Origin: Limnothrix sp. CACIAM 69d
GTDB lineage: Bacteria > Cyanobacteriota > Cyanobacteriia > CACIAM-69d
Direction of reading: 5' to 3'
Length of the DNA stretch: 64,000 bases
Assembly (NCBI GenBank): GCA_001913845.2
Contig: MKGP02000066.1
Coordinates: 1-64,000, forward strand
Shown one piece after another: positions 37,269-48,230 of the stretch. Under the pieces are notes generated by a model. The model was given only the letters and a program-made list of their open reading frames with translations, was not told the DNA's origin and searched no databases. The translations under genes and the position numbers were made by a program. Position 1 is the first letter of the stretch. Every line of letters starts with the position of its first letter.

Positions 37269-38297
37269 GTGGACTATCGGGAAGCAGGGGTCGATATTGA
37301 AGCGGGTCGCGCCTTTGTGGATCGCATTCGCGATCGCGTGCAACGCACCTTCCGTCCTGAGGTGCTTGGGGGACTGGGCGGCTTTGGCGGTTGTTTTGCG
37401 CTGCCCACGGGCTATCAGGAGCCGGTGTTGGTTTCTGGAACCGATGGCGTGGGTACAAAGCTGGAAATTGCCCAAAAAACCGGTCAACACAACACCGTGG
37501 GCATTGATTTGGTGGCCATGTGCGTCAACGATGTGCTGACCTCTGGAGCCGAACCCCTCTTTTTCTTGGACTACATCGCCACGGGCAAACTGCGCCCGGA
37601 GGCGATGGCGGACGTAGTGGAAGGCATTGCGATCGGCTGTGAGCAGGCGGGTTGTGCTCTGCTGGGCGGCGAAACGGCCGAAATGCCGGGATTTTATAGC
37701 GAAGGAAAATATGATTTGGCGGGCTTTTGCGTGGGCATTGCCGAGCGCAGCCGCCTCCTGACCGGTGCTCAGGTGCAGGTGGGTGATGTGGCGATCGCCC
37801 TGCCCAGCTCAGGACTGCACAGCAATGGGTTTAGCCTGGTGCGCAAGGTGGTTGAACAGGCGGGCCTGACCTGGGGCGATCGAGTGGCAGAGCTGACGGG
37901 CGATCGCACCTTAGGCGAGCTGGTACTCACGCCCACCCAAATCTATGTTCAGCCCATTCTGAATTTGCTGAAGTCTGACCTGTCGATCCATGGCATGGCC
38001 CACATTACCGGTGGCGGACTACCGGAGAACTTGCCGCGCACCTTGGGGCCGAACCAATCCGTAGCGGTCGATCGCAACAGTTGGCAAATTCCCCCCCTGT
38101 TCCAGTGGTTGGCCCAAACGGGCGATGTGCCAACCGCGGCCATGTTCGATACCTTTAATATGGGCGTGGGCTTCGTGGTGTTGGTGCCTGCTGCTGAAGC
38201 TGCGGCAGCCTTGACGCAGTTCAATCAGTTGGGAATTGCTGCTTGGCAATTAGGCGAAGTGGTGGCAGGTAATGGCGAAATTCTAGGGCTGTTGTAA
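37269..38297 (+). CDS. purM: Phosphoribosylformylglycinamidine cyclo-ligase
   Basis: A 342-residue AIR synthetase that closes the imidazole ring in purine synthesis using ATP. Conserved blocks are the N-terminal [25 protein letters not shown], the [26 protein letters not shown]-binding region, [16 protein letters not shown], and [15 protein letters not shown]. The GTG at 37269 is chosen because GAGAGGAA lies about nine bases upstream and the start matches the family N-terminus. It is a standalone gene; lgt follows on the same strand 124 bases later. Confidence 0.97.
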   Translation: MDYREAGVDIEAGRAFVDRIRDRVQRTFRPEVLGGLGGFGGCFALPTGYQEPVLVSGTDGVGTKLEIAQKTGQHNTVGIDLVAMCVNDVLTSGAEPLFFLDYIATGKLRPEAMADVVEGIAIGCEQAGCALLGGETAEMPGFYSEGKYDLAGFCVGIAERSRLLTGAQVQVGDVAIALPSSGLHSNGFSLVRKVVEQAGLTWGDRVAELTGDRTLGELVLTPTQIYVQPILNLLKSDLSIHGMAHITGGGLPENLPRTLGPNQSVAVDRNSWQIPPLFQWLAQTGDVPTAAMFDTFNMGVGFVVLVPAAEAAAALTQFNQLGIAAWQLGEVVAGNGEILGLL

Positions 38298-38421
38298 TCA
38301 GGGCTGGTTCGTTAGCTTTTTGGCTGTTTTTTCGCATTCTTCCTTCTGATTGGAAGCCACTGAAAAGCGGTTTGGAAGAAGTTTCAATCCTGTCGTTGCT
38401 GTTGCGTTTGAGAGAGCTATT

Positions 38422-39261
38422 GTGCTGCCACTTGCCTTGCAATTCACTTCGCCAGGGCCCGTTTTTCTGAAATTTGGCCCCCTCATCATCCGCTGGTATG
38501 GACTCTTAATTGCGATCGCCCTGATGACGGGCGTAAGTCTATCTCAATGGCTGGCAACCAAGCGTCGAATTGATCGCGATTTGGTTGCCGATGTCTCCAT
38601 TTGGTTAGTGTTAGCTGCCTTGCCGGCCGCTCGGATCTATTACGTGCTGTTTAATTGGTCAGCCTACGCAGCCCATCCGGAGCGGATCATCGCCATTTGG
38701 GAAGGCGGCATTGCAATTCATGGCGCTATTTTGGGTGGCTTGGCAGCATTGTTGCTGTTTTCCCGACTCAACAAAATTCCCTTTTGGCAGTTGGTGGATG
38801 TCATTACGCCTTCGTTGATTTTGGGCCAGGCGATCGGGCGGTGGGGCAATTTCTTTAACTCCGAAGCCTTTGGGCGACCAACGGATTTGCCTTGGAAGCT
38901 CTATATTCCGCCCGATCGTCGCCCCTTGGGCTATGAAGGATTTGAGTATTTCCATCCCACATTCCTTTACGAATCGCTCTGGAATTTGGGAGTTTTTGGG
39001 TTGCTAATGACTCTCTTTTTGCGGTTGCCCAATTTACGGCCCGGGACGATCGGTTGTGTTTATGCCGTGACCTATAGTTTAGGTCGCGTTTGGATTGAAG
39101 GTTTACGAACCGATAGTTTGATGTTTGGCCCCCTGCGCATGGCTCAGATGGTGAGTTTGACTGGGGTAGTTTTGGGCGGTTTGGGTTTGTTTTGGCTTTA
39201 TAAACTTCGTCGATCGCTGCCTGATGTGGTGAGCGTGGGCCACGAAGCTTCCAACGGTTAA
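38422..39261 (+). CDS. lgt: Prolipoprotein diacylglyceryl transferase
   Basis: A 280-residue, seven-helix membrane enzyme that transfers diacylglyceryl from phosphatidylglycerol to the lipobox cysteine of prolipoproteins. The family signature [13 protein letters not shown] is at about residues 139-151 (catalytic Arg R140). Also present are [10 protein letters not shown], the essential histidine region [10 protein letters not shown] and the late block [27 protein letters not shown] (central [10 protein letters not shown]). The GTG at 38422 ([13 protein letters not shown]) matches the usual cyanobacterial N-terminus; the frame is open to a TTG at 38350. The next gene encodes a predicted lipoprotein. 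Confidence 0.95.
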   Translation: MLPLALQFTSPGPVFLKFGPLIIRWYGLLIAIALMTGVSLSQWLATKRRIDRDLVADVSIWLVLAALPAARIYYVLFNWSAYAAHPERIIAIWEGGIAIHGAILGGLAALLLFSRLNKIPFWQLVDVITPSLILGQAIGRWGNFFNSEAFGRPTDLPWKLYIPPDRRPLGYEGFEYFHPTFLYESLWNLGVFGLLMTLFLRLPNLRPGTIGCVYAVTYSLGRVWIEGLRTDSLMFGPLRMAQMVSLTGVVLGGLGLFWLYKLRRSLPDVVSVGHEASNG

Positions 39262-39450
39262 AACCCCATCCCAACGATCATCAAAGGCGACCCAGCACCC
39301 TAGGGATTAGGCTAAAAATTAGAGCAACCAAGCTCCCAAGTTAAGACCCCAAAATAGAGATCCTCAAAGGCCAGAAAGTCAAAACCAAACCAACAAAGTT
39401 ACAGAATTACCAGCCAAGTAAACTCGTTTCCTGGATCGTTGGAGATCGCC

Positions 39451-40815
39451 ATGCACAGCAGCCCACCCGATCGCAACTTCTTGGAACCTTGGTTCCGATC
39501 CCTATCCAAAATAACCAGCCTTGATGGCTTCGGTTGGCATTCTGGGCTGCTAGCGATCAGCAAGGGACGCTTGGCCCATCGCGGTCTGGCCTTGCTGATC
39601 TGTTTTGGCTTGATGGTGGGCGGTTGTGGATTGCCCCAAGTTAGTGCAGAGTCTCGGTTGCTATTGCCATTGTCCGTTGATTTTTTGGGGGTCTATTTGT
39701 TGCCCGCTCAACAGATCATGGACACGCCCGTGGGAGGGCTTTCGGCCTTGGCATATGATCGCCAAACTGATCAATTTCTGGCCCTTTCTGACGATCGCTC
39801 TAACTTAGCTCCCGCAAGGTTTTATACACTCAAAATTTCCTGGCGATCGACCGACAATCCTAATCCTGCTAAGGCCTCTGTTTCGGATCAAAATTCAGCG
39901 CCTTCATCGGTCAAAGTGGGGCAAACTATCGATCGCGTGACCGTTGAAAATGTCACCATTTTACGAGATGAATCGGGTGAGCCTTTTGCCGCAGGAGAAA
40001 TTGATCCTGAAGGGTTAGCCATTACTCCACGGAATACGGTTTTAATTTCCAGCGAAGGTGATGTGAAACAGGGCATTCCGCCCATGATTCGCGAGTTTGA
40101 TCGTAAAACGGGCATGGCCACGCGATCGCCCCTGCCCTTGCCCAGTCGCTATCTACCCGGTAACGCGGCGGACGGTTCGCCCCAAGGAATTCGCGATAAT
40201 TTGGGTTTTGAGGCGCTGGGCATTGTGCCCGTGGGGACGAATCCCTCCCCTGTGGAGCCGTTTCGGGCGTTCACGGCCACCGAAGAAAACCTGGTTCAAG
40301 ATTTGGAGCCGAAACCCGAGAAAGCCGAGGGCGATCGCCCCACGATTCCGCCCCGATCGCGCATTTTACATTTCAGTTTGGGCGATGGGCCGCCATTTCC
40401 CATTTCTGAGCATTTGTATGAAATGGATCCGGCCAGCAGCACCGCCATTAGTAACGGTTTGGTGGATTTGATGCCCCTCGATCAAGGCGGTCATTTTCTC
40501 AGTTTGGAGCGTACCTTTGACCCCCTAGAAGGCTTCGGGGCCAAACTTTTTCAGGTGGAATTAGGAACCGCCACAGATACCTCCAGCTATGCCAGCTTGC
40601 GGGGGGCTTTGCCTGATGTGAAACCCGCTTATAAAAAGCTACTGCTGGACTTTAAAACCCTGGGCATCCCGATCGATAACTTGGAAGGATTGACCCTTGG
40701 CCCCCAATTACCGGACGGTCGCCAAAGCATCATTTTGGTGAGTGACAATAACTTTCGAGAAGCCCAAGTAACTCAGTTTATCTTGTTGGCGCTGGATGGT
40801 TTTAAGGCTCAGTAA
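39451..40815 (+). CDS. Esterase-like/phytase-like beta-propeller lipoprotein
   Basis: A 454-residue protein of the phytase-like (esterase-like activity of phytase) family, a beta-propeller-type fold. Recognisable features are GGLSALAYDRQTDQFLALSDDR, EGLAITPRNTVLISSEGD and the late IDNLEGLTLGPQLPDGRQSIILVSDNNF. A hydrophobic stretch (ALLICFGLMVGGC) with a lipobox-like end puts the lipidated cysteine at C59. The ATG at 39451 has GGAG seven bases upstream, but it gives an unusually long 44-residue n-region. A downstream TTG at 39571 would give a conventional signal peptide. Function is unproven. It sits 190 bases after lgt on the same strand. Confidence 0.83.
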   Translation: MHSSPPDRNFLEPWFRSLSKITSLDGFGWHSGLLAISKGRLAHRGLALLICFGLMVGGCGLPQVSAESRLLLPLSVDFLGVYLLPAQQIMDTPVGGLSALAYDRQTDQFLALSDDRSNLAPARFYTLKISWRSTDNPNPAKASVSDQNSAPSSVKVGQTIDRVTVENVTILRDESGEPFAAGEIDPEGLAITPRNTVLISSEGDVKQGIPPMIREFDRKTGMATRSPLPLPSRYLPGNAADGSPQGIRDNLGFEALGIVPVGTNPSPVEPFRAFTATEENLVQDLEPKPEKAEGDRPTIPPRSRILHFSLGDGPPFPISEHLYEMDPASSTAISNGLVDLMPLDQGGHFLSLERTFDPLEGFGAKLFQVELGTATDTSSYASLRGALPDVKPAYKKLLLDFKTLGIPIDNLEGLTLGPQLPDGRQSIILVSDNNFREAQVTQFILLALDGFKAQ

Positions 40816-40867
40816 GTAGTTAGTTTGATATTGAATTTGTTGAGAAAACCATCGAATCATCCATGAA

Positions 40868-41941
40868 TCATCCATTAGGAAAATTGTTGGCTGCATAGGA
40901 AACCACTTTGGGCTGAAATTGCACTAAGTGCAGATTATTCAGCAGGTCTTGACTGTTGTACTGTCCCCAATGCTCAATTTCCAAAAAGTTAGCCCATGAT
41001 AGCGCCGGTTTATAGACCCGAAAATAGCGCATGAGATGCAAAGAAGCAGCACTTTCCAAGGGGCCAATAAACTGACTGCTGGGTTGCCCAAAGTCTACTG
41101 CCGAAGCCCAAAGGGCCATTTGCGATCGGGTCAGAAAAAAGCAACCCGCATGGGGATTTCCGGCTCGATTGAATTGGATCGGTTGACCGAGAAACTGGCC
41201 GACCAAAACGCGCCGCTCAGTGAAATGGTGGGCAAATCCTGGGTTTTGGCCGGTTTTGCTTTCAAAGTCTGGATCAACATAGACCTTGTGGTAGTTCACT
41301 GAATCATGGCTTTTGGGATGATTGCTGCCTAGTAAGTCAGGATGGGTTGGGCTGACCAAATACGAGTTAGATGAGTCAGAGCACTCGCCGACTTCACCGG
41401 TTGCCAAAGAGCCGGTTGCTAAAGAATTGTTGAGCCATGGATTTGACCATTCAAAGCGATGGGGCTGCAAGATGGCGGCCTCGCCTAGGAGTGACTGAAA
41501 CCATTGTTGTTTCAGAAAAAATAAGGGATCACGAATGGTTAAATCATCTTCCAAATAGCAATAATAGTCATAATTTTCTGAGAGTTGATCGCCCAAAACT
41601 CGCTGGCAATAAAATCCCAACTCCCGATCGGGACAATCCAGGGCAATATGCTGAAAAAGATGACTGCTCACGGGCAACTTTGCCAACAAATGGCGATCAC
41701 CCGTTGTGCAAAGCAGAATATCCAGTTCACAACTCGTCCATTGGTTAACCTGCTGAATGTGTAGTCCCTGTTGAGGTTGATCTTGGAAGGCAACCTGGTG
41801 AGCATTGAAAAGGCTATGCAGTGCCTGAATTGCCTGGCTGAGGGCAGCAATTCGCGGCCGGGGATCGCGCCTGGCGGAACCATATTTCCCATCAGCATCA
41901 GGGCGAAAGAAGTGCGGAATCACCACCAAAATTCGCATCAT
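40868..41941 (-). CDS. Glycosyltransferase-like protein, uncharacterised
   Basis: A 357-residue soluble protein. The N-terminus MRILVVIPHFFRP is a Rossmann-type first strand. A DxD-like acidic motif occurs in YCYLEDDLTIRDP, and the surrounding DPLFFLKQQWF and the YKVYVDPDF-type segment suggest a GT-A-like glycosyltransferase fold. I do not recognise a named family and cannot predict donor or acceptor. It begins 15 bases after the dnaE stop codon with GAGAGG upstream of the ATG, so it is probably cotranscribed with dnaE. Confidence 0.65.
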   Translation of the reverse strand: MMRILVVIPHFFRPDADGKYGSARRDPRPRIAALSQAIQALHSLFNAHQVAFQDQPQQGLHIQQVNQWTSCELDILLCTTGDRHLLAKLPVSSHLFQHIALDCPDRELGFYCQRVLGDQLSENYDYYCYLEDDLTIRDPLFFLKQQWFQSLLGEAAILQPHRFEWSNPWLNNSLATGSLATGEVGECSDSSNSYLVSPTHPDLLGSNHPKSHDSVNYHKVYVDPDFESKTGQNPGFAHHFTERRVLVGQFLGQPIQFNRAGNPHAGCFFLTRSQMALWASAVDFGQPSSQFIGPLESAASLHLMRYFRVYKPALSWANFLEIEHWGQYNSQDLLNNLHLVQFQPKVVSYAANNFPNG

Positions 41942-41956
41942 AGATCCCTCTCAACC

Positions 41957-44900
41957 CTAGGATCCACTAACCAAGGCCATCGATCGGGCAGCAAATCCCG
42001 CGTTGGAAAGCGCGTGGGTGACAGCTCCTGGATCGCGTACCCGGAATTGGGGGCCAAACCGCACCAATTCACGGCGGCCATCCTCTCCGCGCACAATGGC
42101 AATCACGGGCGTTTTGGCATCATCCCCCGCCCAATTCAGCAGCAAGGTTCGTAACTGGTGTTGTTGTTCAATGTTGCCGGCCAAGTCAGCAGCAATCTCG
42201 ATCGTTAACAGTTGAATTTGATCAATGGGTTCCGCATCTTCAATGATGAATTGGGGTTGATCATCACGGCGATCAACTTTGCCCCAAATCATCAACTGTC
42301 GATCGGGCTGAATCAGTGGGTGAATTCGCTCATAGGCTCGGGGAAACACAATTGCCTCTGCCTGTGCCGTCAGATCTTCGATTTGCACAATCGCCATTCG
42401 ATCGCCCTTTTTAGTCACCACCGGTTTCACGGAATTCAACATCACAATGGCGCTCACCGTGGCCTTGTCATCGGGTCGCTCACCCAGTTCTGACAGGTTC
42501 ATGGGAGCCAACAATCGAGAGGGTTTCTGAATATCCTTCAAGGGATGATCGGAAATATAAAATCCGAGTAATTCCTTCTCCAAATTCAACCGTTCCTGTT
42601 TGGGATAATCATCCATCGGTTGCGCTTTGGGAGCCAAATCCAACACATTCTCCGGTGTTTTGGCATGACTTGAAGATTCCAGTCCCATAGCCAAATCAAA
42701 CAGATTACCCTGGCCACTGGCTCGATCCTTCGCTCGACTGTGGGCCCAATCGATAATTAACTCCAAATCAGCCATTGATTGACGGCGATTGGCTTGCAAA
42801 CAGTCCAATGCCCCGCACTGCACCAATGCTTCCAAGGCCCGTCGGTTGACCGATCGCAAGTCAATTCGATCGCACAAATCGGCCAAAGATTGAAAGGGGC
42901 CACCTTCCGATCGCGCCTGCAATAAACACTCGATCGCCCCCAATCCCAAGTTCCGAACTGCGCCTAAGCCAAACAGAATTTTGCCCCGTTTTCCTGACGC
43001 ATCCTTGAGCGGTGTGAAATCCACATCCGATCGATTAATATCCGGCGGCTCTACATCAATGCCCAGGCGCAAACAACTGGCAATATACATTTGCACCTTA
43101 TCCCGATCGTCGCTGTTGGAAGTCAGCAACGCCGCCATATATTCAACGGGATAATTGGCTTTCAAATAAGCCGTTTGGTAAGTCACATAGCCATAGGCTG
43201 CCGAGTGGGATTTGTTAAAACAATATTCCGCAAACTTCACCATCTGGTCAAACAAACTTTCGGCAATTTTGCTCTTGATGCCATTGCGTGCGGCCCCATC
43301 GACAAAAATGCTTTGGTGTTTTTCCATTTCCTCCTTTTTCTTTTTCCCCATGGCCCGCCGCAGCAGATCCGCTTCACCTAAGGTATAGCCCCCCAACTCT
43401 TGGGCGACTTTCATAATTTGTTCTTGGAACACCAAAACCCCGTAGGTTTCGTTCAAAATCGGTTCCAACATTTCGTGGTCATAGGCGATCGCCTCTCGAC
43501 CATGTTTTCGGTTAATAAACTGTGGAATCAGACCGGCATCAAGGGGCCCTGGCCGATAGAGGGCCAAAATTGAAGAAATATCAGCCAAGTTGGACGGCTT
43601 CAAATCTCGCACTACCTGGCGCATTCCGGAAGATTCCAACTGAAAGATCCCTTCCAAATCACCACTAGCAAGCAGTTTGTAAGCATTGGGATCATCTTCC
43701 GGCACACTATCAATATCAATGGTTTTGCCACTGGTGCGCTCAATGAGGTCAATGGTTTTTTGGATCATGGTTAGGTTTTTCAAACCCAAAAAGTCCATCT
43801 TTAGCAGTCCGACGGCCTCAATATCTTCCATGTAATATTGAGTGATTACTGAGCCATCATTGTTGCGTTGTAATGGCACAATTTCATCCAGGGGATCGGC
43901 GGAAATGACCACGCCGGCCGCGTGAACCCCAAAAGTTTTGTTCGTGCCTTCAATCCGCATCGCCATATCGAGCCAGCGGCGATAGGTCACCCCCGGTAGT
44001 GCGCCGGGAACCTGCTCATCTTTGTCATATTTTTCCTTAAATTCGGGGGCAGGCGTTTCATTGGAAACCATCACTTTCAATTTGGCCGGTTTGCCCCGCG
44101 AAACGGGAATCATTTTGGCCATTCGATCGGCTTCCCCGTAGGGAATATCCAGCACCCGCGCCACATCCTTCAACACGGCTTTGGAGGTCATCCGGTTGAA
44201 GGTGATAATTTGCGCCACCCGATCGGTTCCATATTTTTGGGTAACGTAATCAATTACTTGATCCCGTTTTTCGATGCAGAAATCCGTATCCACATCTGGC
44301 ATAGATTTCCGTTCTGGGTTCAAGAATCGCTCAAACAGCAAGCCATGGTGTACTGGGTCAATGTTGGTAATGCCGAGGCTATAGGCAACTAGGGAACCGG
44401 CGGCACTGCCCCGACCGGGGCCCACGGGAATGTTGTGATCACGGGCGAATTTGATGTAATCCCAAACCACGAGGAAATAGGCCGAAAAGCCCATGCGTTG
44501 CAGCATGTTTAGTTCGTAGGTTTGGCGCTCTGTATATTCAGGATGACGATCGATCAATTCCTGCCGAGAACTTAGCCCCAAACGTTCACAGAGACCTTGC
44601 CAGGCCACTTCTTCCACGTAGGTATCAGCGGTGTGACCCGGCGGAACCGGAAAGTCGGGAATCCGGGGTTGGCCCAAAATGTCGTAATCTTCAATTTTTT
44701 CGGCCACCTTCAGGGTGTTGTTAATGGCCTCTTGAATCACATCATCGGTGAGGTGATCACGGAACAATTGGGCCATTTCCTCGGCCGATTTTAGATATTC
44801 CGTGCCGCTGTATCGCAGTCGTTTATCTTCTGTAATTAGTTTGCCGGTTTGGATGCAAAGCAATGCGTCGTGGGCTTCCACATCAAAACAGGAAATGAAG

Positions 44901-45523
44901 TGGGAGTCGTTGGTGGCAATCAGTTGAATATCAAATTGGCGGGCGAGCCGAACCAAGGCCACATTCACCACCCGATCTTCCTGGGAGCCGTGATCTTGCA
45001 GCTCTAAATAAAAATCATCGGCAAAAATTTCCTTGTACCATTGGGCAACCCGTTCCGCCACGTCAAAGCGCCCGGCCAAGATGGCTTGGGGAATTTCGCC
45101 ACCTAAGCAAGCGCTGGTGACAATTAGACCTTCGCGATGGGTTTCTAGCAGTTCTTTATTAATACAAGGCCGGGAAAAAATACCTTTTCCACGCACCCCT
45201 TGCAGGTTGGAAACGGTGGTTAATTTAACGAGATTTTTATAGCCCTGTTTATTTTTTGCCAGGACAACTTGGTGATATTTCGGTAATTTTCGTTTGTCAT
45301 CAAGGCTGCCATTGATGACATACATTTCGTTGCCAATGATCGGGCGAATGGGTTTGCCGCGACAAACTTTCAGCAGTTCGATCGCCCCATACATGACTCC
45401 GTGATCCGTCAGGGCGATCGCGGGCATTCCCAATTCCATGGCCCGATCGATCAAAGCGGGCAGTTGACTCGCCCCATCGAGCAGGCTGTAATCGCTGTGG
45501 ATGTGGAGACCAACAAAGGACAT
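41957..45523 (-). CDS. dnaE: DNA polymerase III alpha subunit, contiguous and intein-free
   Basis: An 1188-residue replicative polymerase. The N-terminal PHP domain starts [12 protein letters not shown] and contains LTDHGVMYG. The polymerase palm has the catalytic pair in [13 protein letters not shown] (D412, D414) and the third acid in [12 protein letters not shown]. Then come fingers, helix-hairpin-helix, and a C-terminal OB fold ([22 protein letters not shown]). In many cyanobacteria DnaE is encoded in two pieces joined by a split intein between Tyr and Cys of the [14 protein letters not shown] segment. Here Y767-C768 are uninterrupted (junction at 43222/43223), so a single full-length polypeptide is made. 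The upstream neighbour is cheB, with an 86-base gap. Confidence 0.98.
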   Translation of the reverse strand: MSFVGLHIHSDYSLLDGASQLPALIDRAMELGMPAIALTDHGVMYGAIELLKVCRGKPIRPIIGNEMYVINGSLDDKRKLPKYHQVVLAKNKQGYKNLVKLTTVSNLQGVRGKGIFSRPCINKELLETHREGLIVTSACLGGEIPQAILAGRFDVAERVAQWYKEIFADDFYLELQDHGSQEDRVVNVALVRLARQFDIQLIATNDSHFISCFDVEAHDALLCIQTGKLITEDKRLRYSGTEYLKSAEEMAQLFRDHLTDDVIQEAINNTLKVAEKIEDYDILGQPRIPDFPVPPGHTADTYVEEVAWQGLCERLGLSSRQELIDRHPEYTERQTYELNMLQRMGFSAYFLVVWDYIKFARDHNIPVGPGRGSAAGSLVAYSLGITNIDPVHHGLLFERFLNPERKSMPDVDTDFCIEKRDQVIDYVTQKYGTDRVAQIITFNRMTSKAVLKDVARVLDIPYGEADRMAKMIPVSRGKPAKLKVMVSNETPAPEFKEKYDKDEQVPGALPGVTYRRWLDMAMRIEGTNKTFGVHAAGVVISADPLDEIVPLQRNNDGSVITQYYMEDIEAVGLLKMDFLGLKNLTMIQKTIDLIERTSGKTIDIDSVPEDDPNAYKLLASGDLEGIFQLESSGMRQVVRDLKPSNLADISSILALYRPGPLDAGLIPQFINRKHGREAIAYDHEMLEPILNETYGVLVFQEQIMKVAQELGGYTLGEADLLRRAMGKKKKEEMEKHQSIFVDGAARNGIKSKIAESLFDQMVKFAEYCFNKSHSAAYGYVTYQTAYLKANYPVEYMAALLTSNSDDRDKVQMYIASCLRLGIDVEPPDINRSDVDFTPLKDASGKRGKILFGLGAVRNLGLGAIECLLQARSEGGPFQSLADLCDRIDLRSVNRRALEALVQCGALDCLQANRRQSMADLELIIDWAHSRAKDRASGQGNLFDLAMGLESSSHAKTPENVLDLAPKAQPMDDYPKQERLNLEKELLGFYISDHPLKDIQKPSRLLAPMNLSELGERPDDKATVSAIVMLNSVKPVVTKKGDRMAIVQIEDLTAQAEAIVFPRAYERIHPLIQPDRQLMIWGKVDRRDDQPQFIIEDAEPIDQIQLLTIEIAADLAGNIEQQHQLRTLLLNWAGDDAKTPVIAIVRGEDGRRELVRFGPQFRVRDPGAVTHALSNAGFAARSMALVSGS

Positions 45524-45609
45524 GGCAGGAGAACCCGATCGAACCGATGGATGATGCGCTCTCCATTGTGGCCTATCGGGTTCCCGGACGCGAGGGCCTG
45601 TGGGGGGAA

Positions 45610-46683
45610 TCAGCCGGAACGGGCCAGGCTGCCGCTGCGTTCCACCAAATGCAGGGCGATCGAGCTGAGGGGGAGCACCTGTTTGGCCGCGCCCAGCTCG
45701 ATCGCCGCTCGGGGCATTCCAAACACCACGGAACTGGCCTCATCTTGGGCGATCGTCCAGCCGCCCGCTTGGGACAGTTCCAACAGGCCCTTTGCGCCGT
45801 CGTTGCCCATGCCCGTCAGTAAAATCCCGATCGCCCGCTTGCCAAAGACCCGAGCCATGGAGCGAAAGGTGGCCGTCACCGAGGGGCAATGGCCATCCAC
45901 CGGTTCCGTGCGAAAGGTGACGAACCGCCCTTGCAGATCAAACTCCAACTGGTGACCTTCCGGCGGAAAGTAAATCACGCCCGGCTGGGGAGTTTGGCCC
46001 GCTTGGGCAATTTGAATCGACAGCGCGCAATTGAGGCTGAGCCAATCCAGCAACCCCCGCAAGAAGCCCGTGCTGATATGTTGCACGCAAACCAGCGGCA
46101 GGGGAAAACGCGATGGTAATTGGCTCAAAATCTCCCGCAGGGCCTGGGGGCCGCCCGTGGAAGCGCCGATCGCCCCGATCGCCCGTTCGATCGCCGGCCC
46201 CTGCACCAGCGCCGACGGTAGCGCGATCGTCGGTGACGGCGAGGGGGATGACGATCGCCGCAGCTTGAAAACCTTCACCCCCGCCAGCACCCGAATTTTG
46301 GCAATTAACTGGGCCGCCACTTGGGCATATTGTTCCGGCGAACTCATCACCGGTTTGGGAAACACATCCACTGCCCCCGCCTCCAGCAACTCAAACACCG
46401 TGCGCCGATCGTCTTCGCGAACGGAGTTGCTGATCACCAAAATGGGCCGGGGCGATCGCCCCATCACCTCACGGGTAAATTCCAGCCCATTCATGCGCGG
46501 CATGTGCAAATCCGTGCAAATCACATCGGGAGCGGTGGCTTTCAGGAGTTCCAACCCCTCCAGTCCCGTGCGGGCCGTGCCCACCACTTGCAGCGCACCA
46601 GTGCTCTCGATCGCCCGCCGCAGGAGTCGGATGGCAATTTCGGAATCTTCAACCAACAGCACTCGGATGGGGGGTGGAGCCAC
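45610..46683 (-). CDS. cheB: CheB methylesterase (protein-glutamate methylesterase/glutaminase)
   Basis: A 358-residue two-domain protein. An N-terminal receiver has the phosphoacceptor in [13 protein letters not shown] (D58). A linker precedes the C-terminal methylesterase with the triad S175 (GASTGGP), H202 (VQHIS) and D295 (GMGNDGA). It demethylates or deamidates chemoreceptor glutamates after phosphorylation by CheA. The GTG at 46683 is supported by AGGGA about seven bases upstream; an in-frame TTG at 46728 is possible. No other che gene is in the window, so it is an isolated cheB just upstream of dnaE on the same strand. A MITE-like element sits upstream of the TTG start. Confidence 0.93.
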   Translation of the reverse strand: MAPPPIRVLLVEDSEIAIRLLRRAIESTGALQVVGTARTGLEGLELLKATAPDVICTDLHMPRMNGLEFTREVMGRSPRPILVISNSVREDDRRTVFELLEAGAVDVFPKPVMSSPEQYAQVAAQLIAKIRVLAGVKVFKLRRSSSPSPSPTIALPSALVQGPAIERAIGAIGASTGGPQALREILSQLPSRFPLPLVCVQHISTGFLRGLLDWLSLNCALSIQIAQAGQTPQPGVIYFPPEGHQLEFDLQGRFVTFRTEPVDGHCPSVTATFRSMARVFGKRAIGILLTGMGNDGAKGLLELSQAGGWTIAQDEASSVVFGMPRAAIELGAAKQVLPLSSIALHLVERSGSLARSG

Positions 46684-46743
46684 TGGTATTCCCTGCTTGA
46701 AATTTTGGTGCTGCAAATCGGGAGGCAATTAATCTTTGTCTTA

Positions 46744-47013
46744 GAGGATGTCTGAAAAGCCAAAATTGCTACTCTGTACGCCCCAGTGATCGACTTAGAC
46801 AAGGGGCTTAGGGCCTGTCGTCAAATCGCCTGAAACCTTGATTCCGCCGTTGGCAGATCGTGGGGGACAAGGGGCTTAAGCCCCTTGTTACAACGACTGG
46901 GACATGGAAAATCAGTCGTTTCCGCCCGATCCTAGGAAATGACGACAGGCCCTAAGCTCCTTCCACGACTATTGATGCTTGCCCGTGCCAAAGAATACTT
47001 TTGAAACATCCTC
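46744..47013. mobile_element. MITE-like palindromic element (family A), split by a second element
   Basis: Inverted ends GAGGATGTCTGAAAAG and CTTTTGAAACATCCTC (the second partly degraded) enclose a sequence closely matching the reverse complement of the element at 5944-6070. The flanks are TTA on both sides (46741-46743 and 47014-47016). Removing the inserted 142 bp plus one TA copy leaves 126 bp, almost the same length as copy 1 (127 bp). The insertion falls within the central palindrome, GGGGCTTA on the left and TAAGCTCC on the right. Confidence 0.82.
46811..46952. mobile_element. MITE-like element (family B), inserted in a family A element
   Basis: A 142-bp non-coding sequence bounded by perfect 13-bp inverted repeats GGGCCTGTCGTCA / TGACGACAGGCCC and flanked by TA direct repeats (46809-46810 and 46953-46954). 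A palindrome CAAGGGGCTTAAGCCCCTTG lies in the middle. TA target duplication is characteristic of IS630/Tc1-mariner-type transposition. No transposase is present in the window. Partial relatives are seen at 18155-18287 and 57523-57576. Confidence 0.82.
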
Positions 47014-47180
47014 TTATTCTTTGTCCTATGCCTATTGTCGCAAATTTCTTGGGATTTGAAGCTAAAATCAGCAAGGATTTAATCAATTAGCCGATTCGTT
47101 GGCCGACCATTTGTCGATTGTTTTTTGAGATTTTGATCCTGCTTGAGCCATTGCTTTTTGGAAGACAATGATTCTGCTGC

Positions 47181-48164
47181 CTAGTTTTTTTGGAACAGCA
47201 AACAGAGTTCAATCGCCTTAGATTGCAGCGTTTCGATCGGGTCGCTGCCCCGCTTCAAGAGGGTTTCTTGCTCCAAGAGAAGCTGGAGGCTTTTTTGAAG
47301 TGCTTTGAGTCCCATGGGTTGCACTTCTTTCTTAATGAAAAATAGTCGCTTGGGGTTCCCCAAATCCGCCGCCTTGGCAATCACCAAATCATCCCGCTCG
47401 CCCCGATCGAGCATCAGCTTCACCCACAGCCACAGCCGAAACTGGGTGACCAAAGAAGCATGAATCCGTAAGGGATTTTCATTCCGGGCAATCAAATCCG
47501 CAATCAGCTTCAAAGCTTGGGAAATTTGCCCCAGGGAAATGGCCTTCGCCAGCTCCAAGCTGCTTTGGGTGGAAACGGAAACTAGGCGATTGATGTCTTC
47601 CGTACCGATCGGGCGATCGCCCACAAATAATTGCAGCTTTTCCAGCTCGCTATGGAGTTGGCGCGTATTGTTGCCCACCGCATTCACCAACAACTCCGCC
47701 GCTTCGGGTTTAATTTTCACTTTCATCGCTTGGGCGGCCCGTTTCACCTGTTGCAACAGCTCCTCGGTTTTCCAGGGAGGAATCGGGGAAAATTCCTGAA
47801 TTTCGGTGTTTTTGGCCTTCTGGAGCAATTTGGTGGACTTGAGGCGGCCATCGGGCTTTGGGCGGGAGGTGAGCAGCAAAATGGCATTGTCGGGAATTTG
47901 GGGCAGGGTGCGTTCCAACTCCCGCAACCAATCGTCGGGACAGCGTTGGGCCAAGGCCGTTTCCGCCAGCCACACCAGCCGATCGCCCGCCCCAAAGGGA
48001 GGAGTCACCGCCTGGGCCAGGGCCGCCAACAGGCCATCCTCGCGATCGGGCGGGATTTTTTCAAAATTAAAACTTTCCCAGGCGGCATCCACGCGCGATC
48101 GCAACGGGTCGATCGCCCGCTGCATCGCAAAATCATCCTCACCCCAAAACCAATAAACCGGCAT
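47181..48164 (-). CDS. holA: DNA polymerase III delta subunit
   Basis: A 327-residue clamp-loader delta subunit. Visible family features are the N-terminal MPVYWFWGEDDFAMQRAI, the AAA-type core with NAILLLTSRPKPDGRLKSTKLLQ, and the lid region ELLVNAVGNNTRQLHSELEKL. The C-terminal collar part contains LIARNENPLRIHASLVTQFR. It opens the beta clamp together with the tau/gamma and delta-prime subunits. The ATG at 48164 is selected over the upstream frame (to 48200) because the family starts with this hydrophobic GE-type block. It lies 66 bases downstream of pyrB on the same strand. The region 47014-47180 after it has no gene. Confidence 0.93.
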   Translation of the reverse strand: MPVYWFWGEDDFAMQRAIDPLRSRVDAAWESFNFEKIPPDREDGLLAALAQAVTPPFGAGDRLVWLAETALAQRCPDDWLRELERTLPQIPDNAILLLTSRPKPDGRLKSTKLLQKAKNTEIQEFSPIPPWKTEELLQQVKRAAQAMKVKIKPEAAELLVNAVGNNTRQLHSELEKLQLFVGDRPIGTEDINRLVSVSTQSSLELAKAISLGQISQALKLIADLIARNENPLRIHASLVTQFRLWLWVKLMLDRGERDDLVIAKAADLGNPKRLFFIKKEVQPMGLKALQKSLQLLLEQETLLKRGSDPIETLQSKAIELCLLFQKN

Positions 48165-48230
48165 TTTGTTAAATGGTGGCGCAGTTAAACGGTGGCGCAC
48201 TTGCCCCCGGATGTGTGACTGGAGAATGGG

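Noticed and set aside
37123-37539. 138-codon frame with FSRDY repeats overlapping purM
   Set aside because: The repeats are a by-product of the 15-bp tandem DNA array (a multiple of three), and the rest lies in a wrong frame over the clearly real purM gene.
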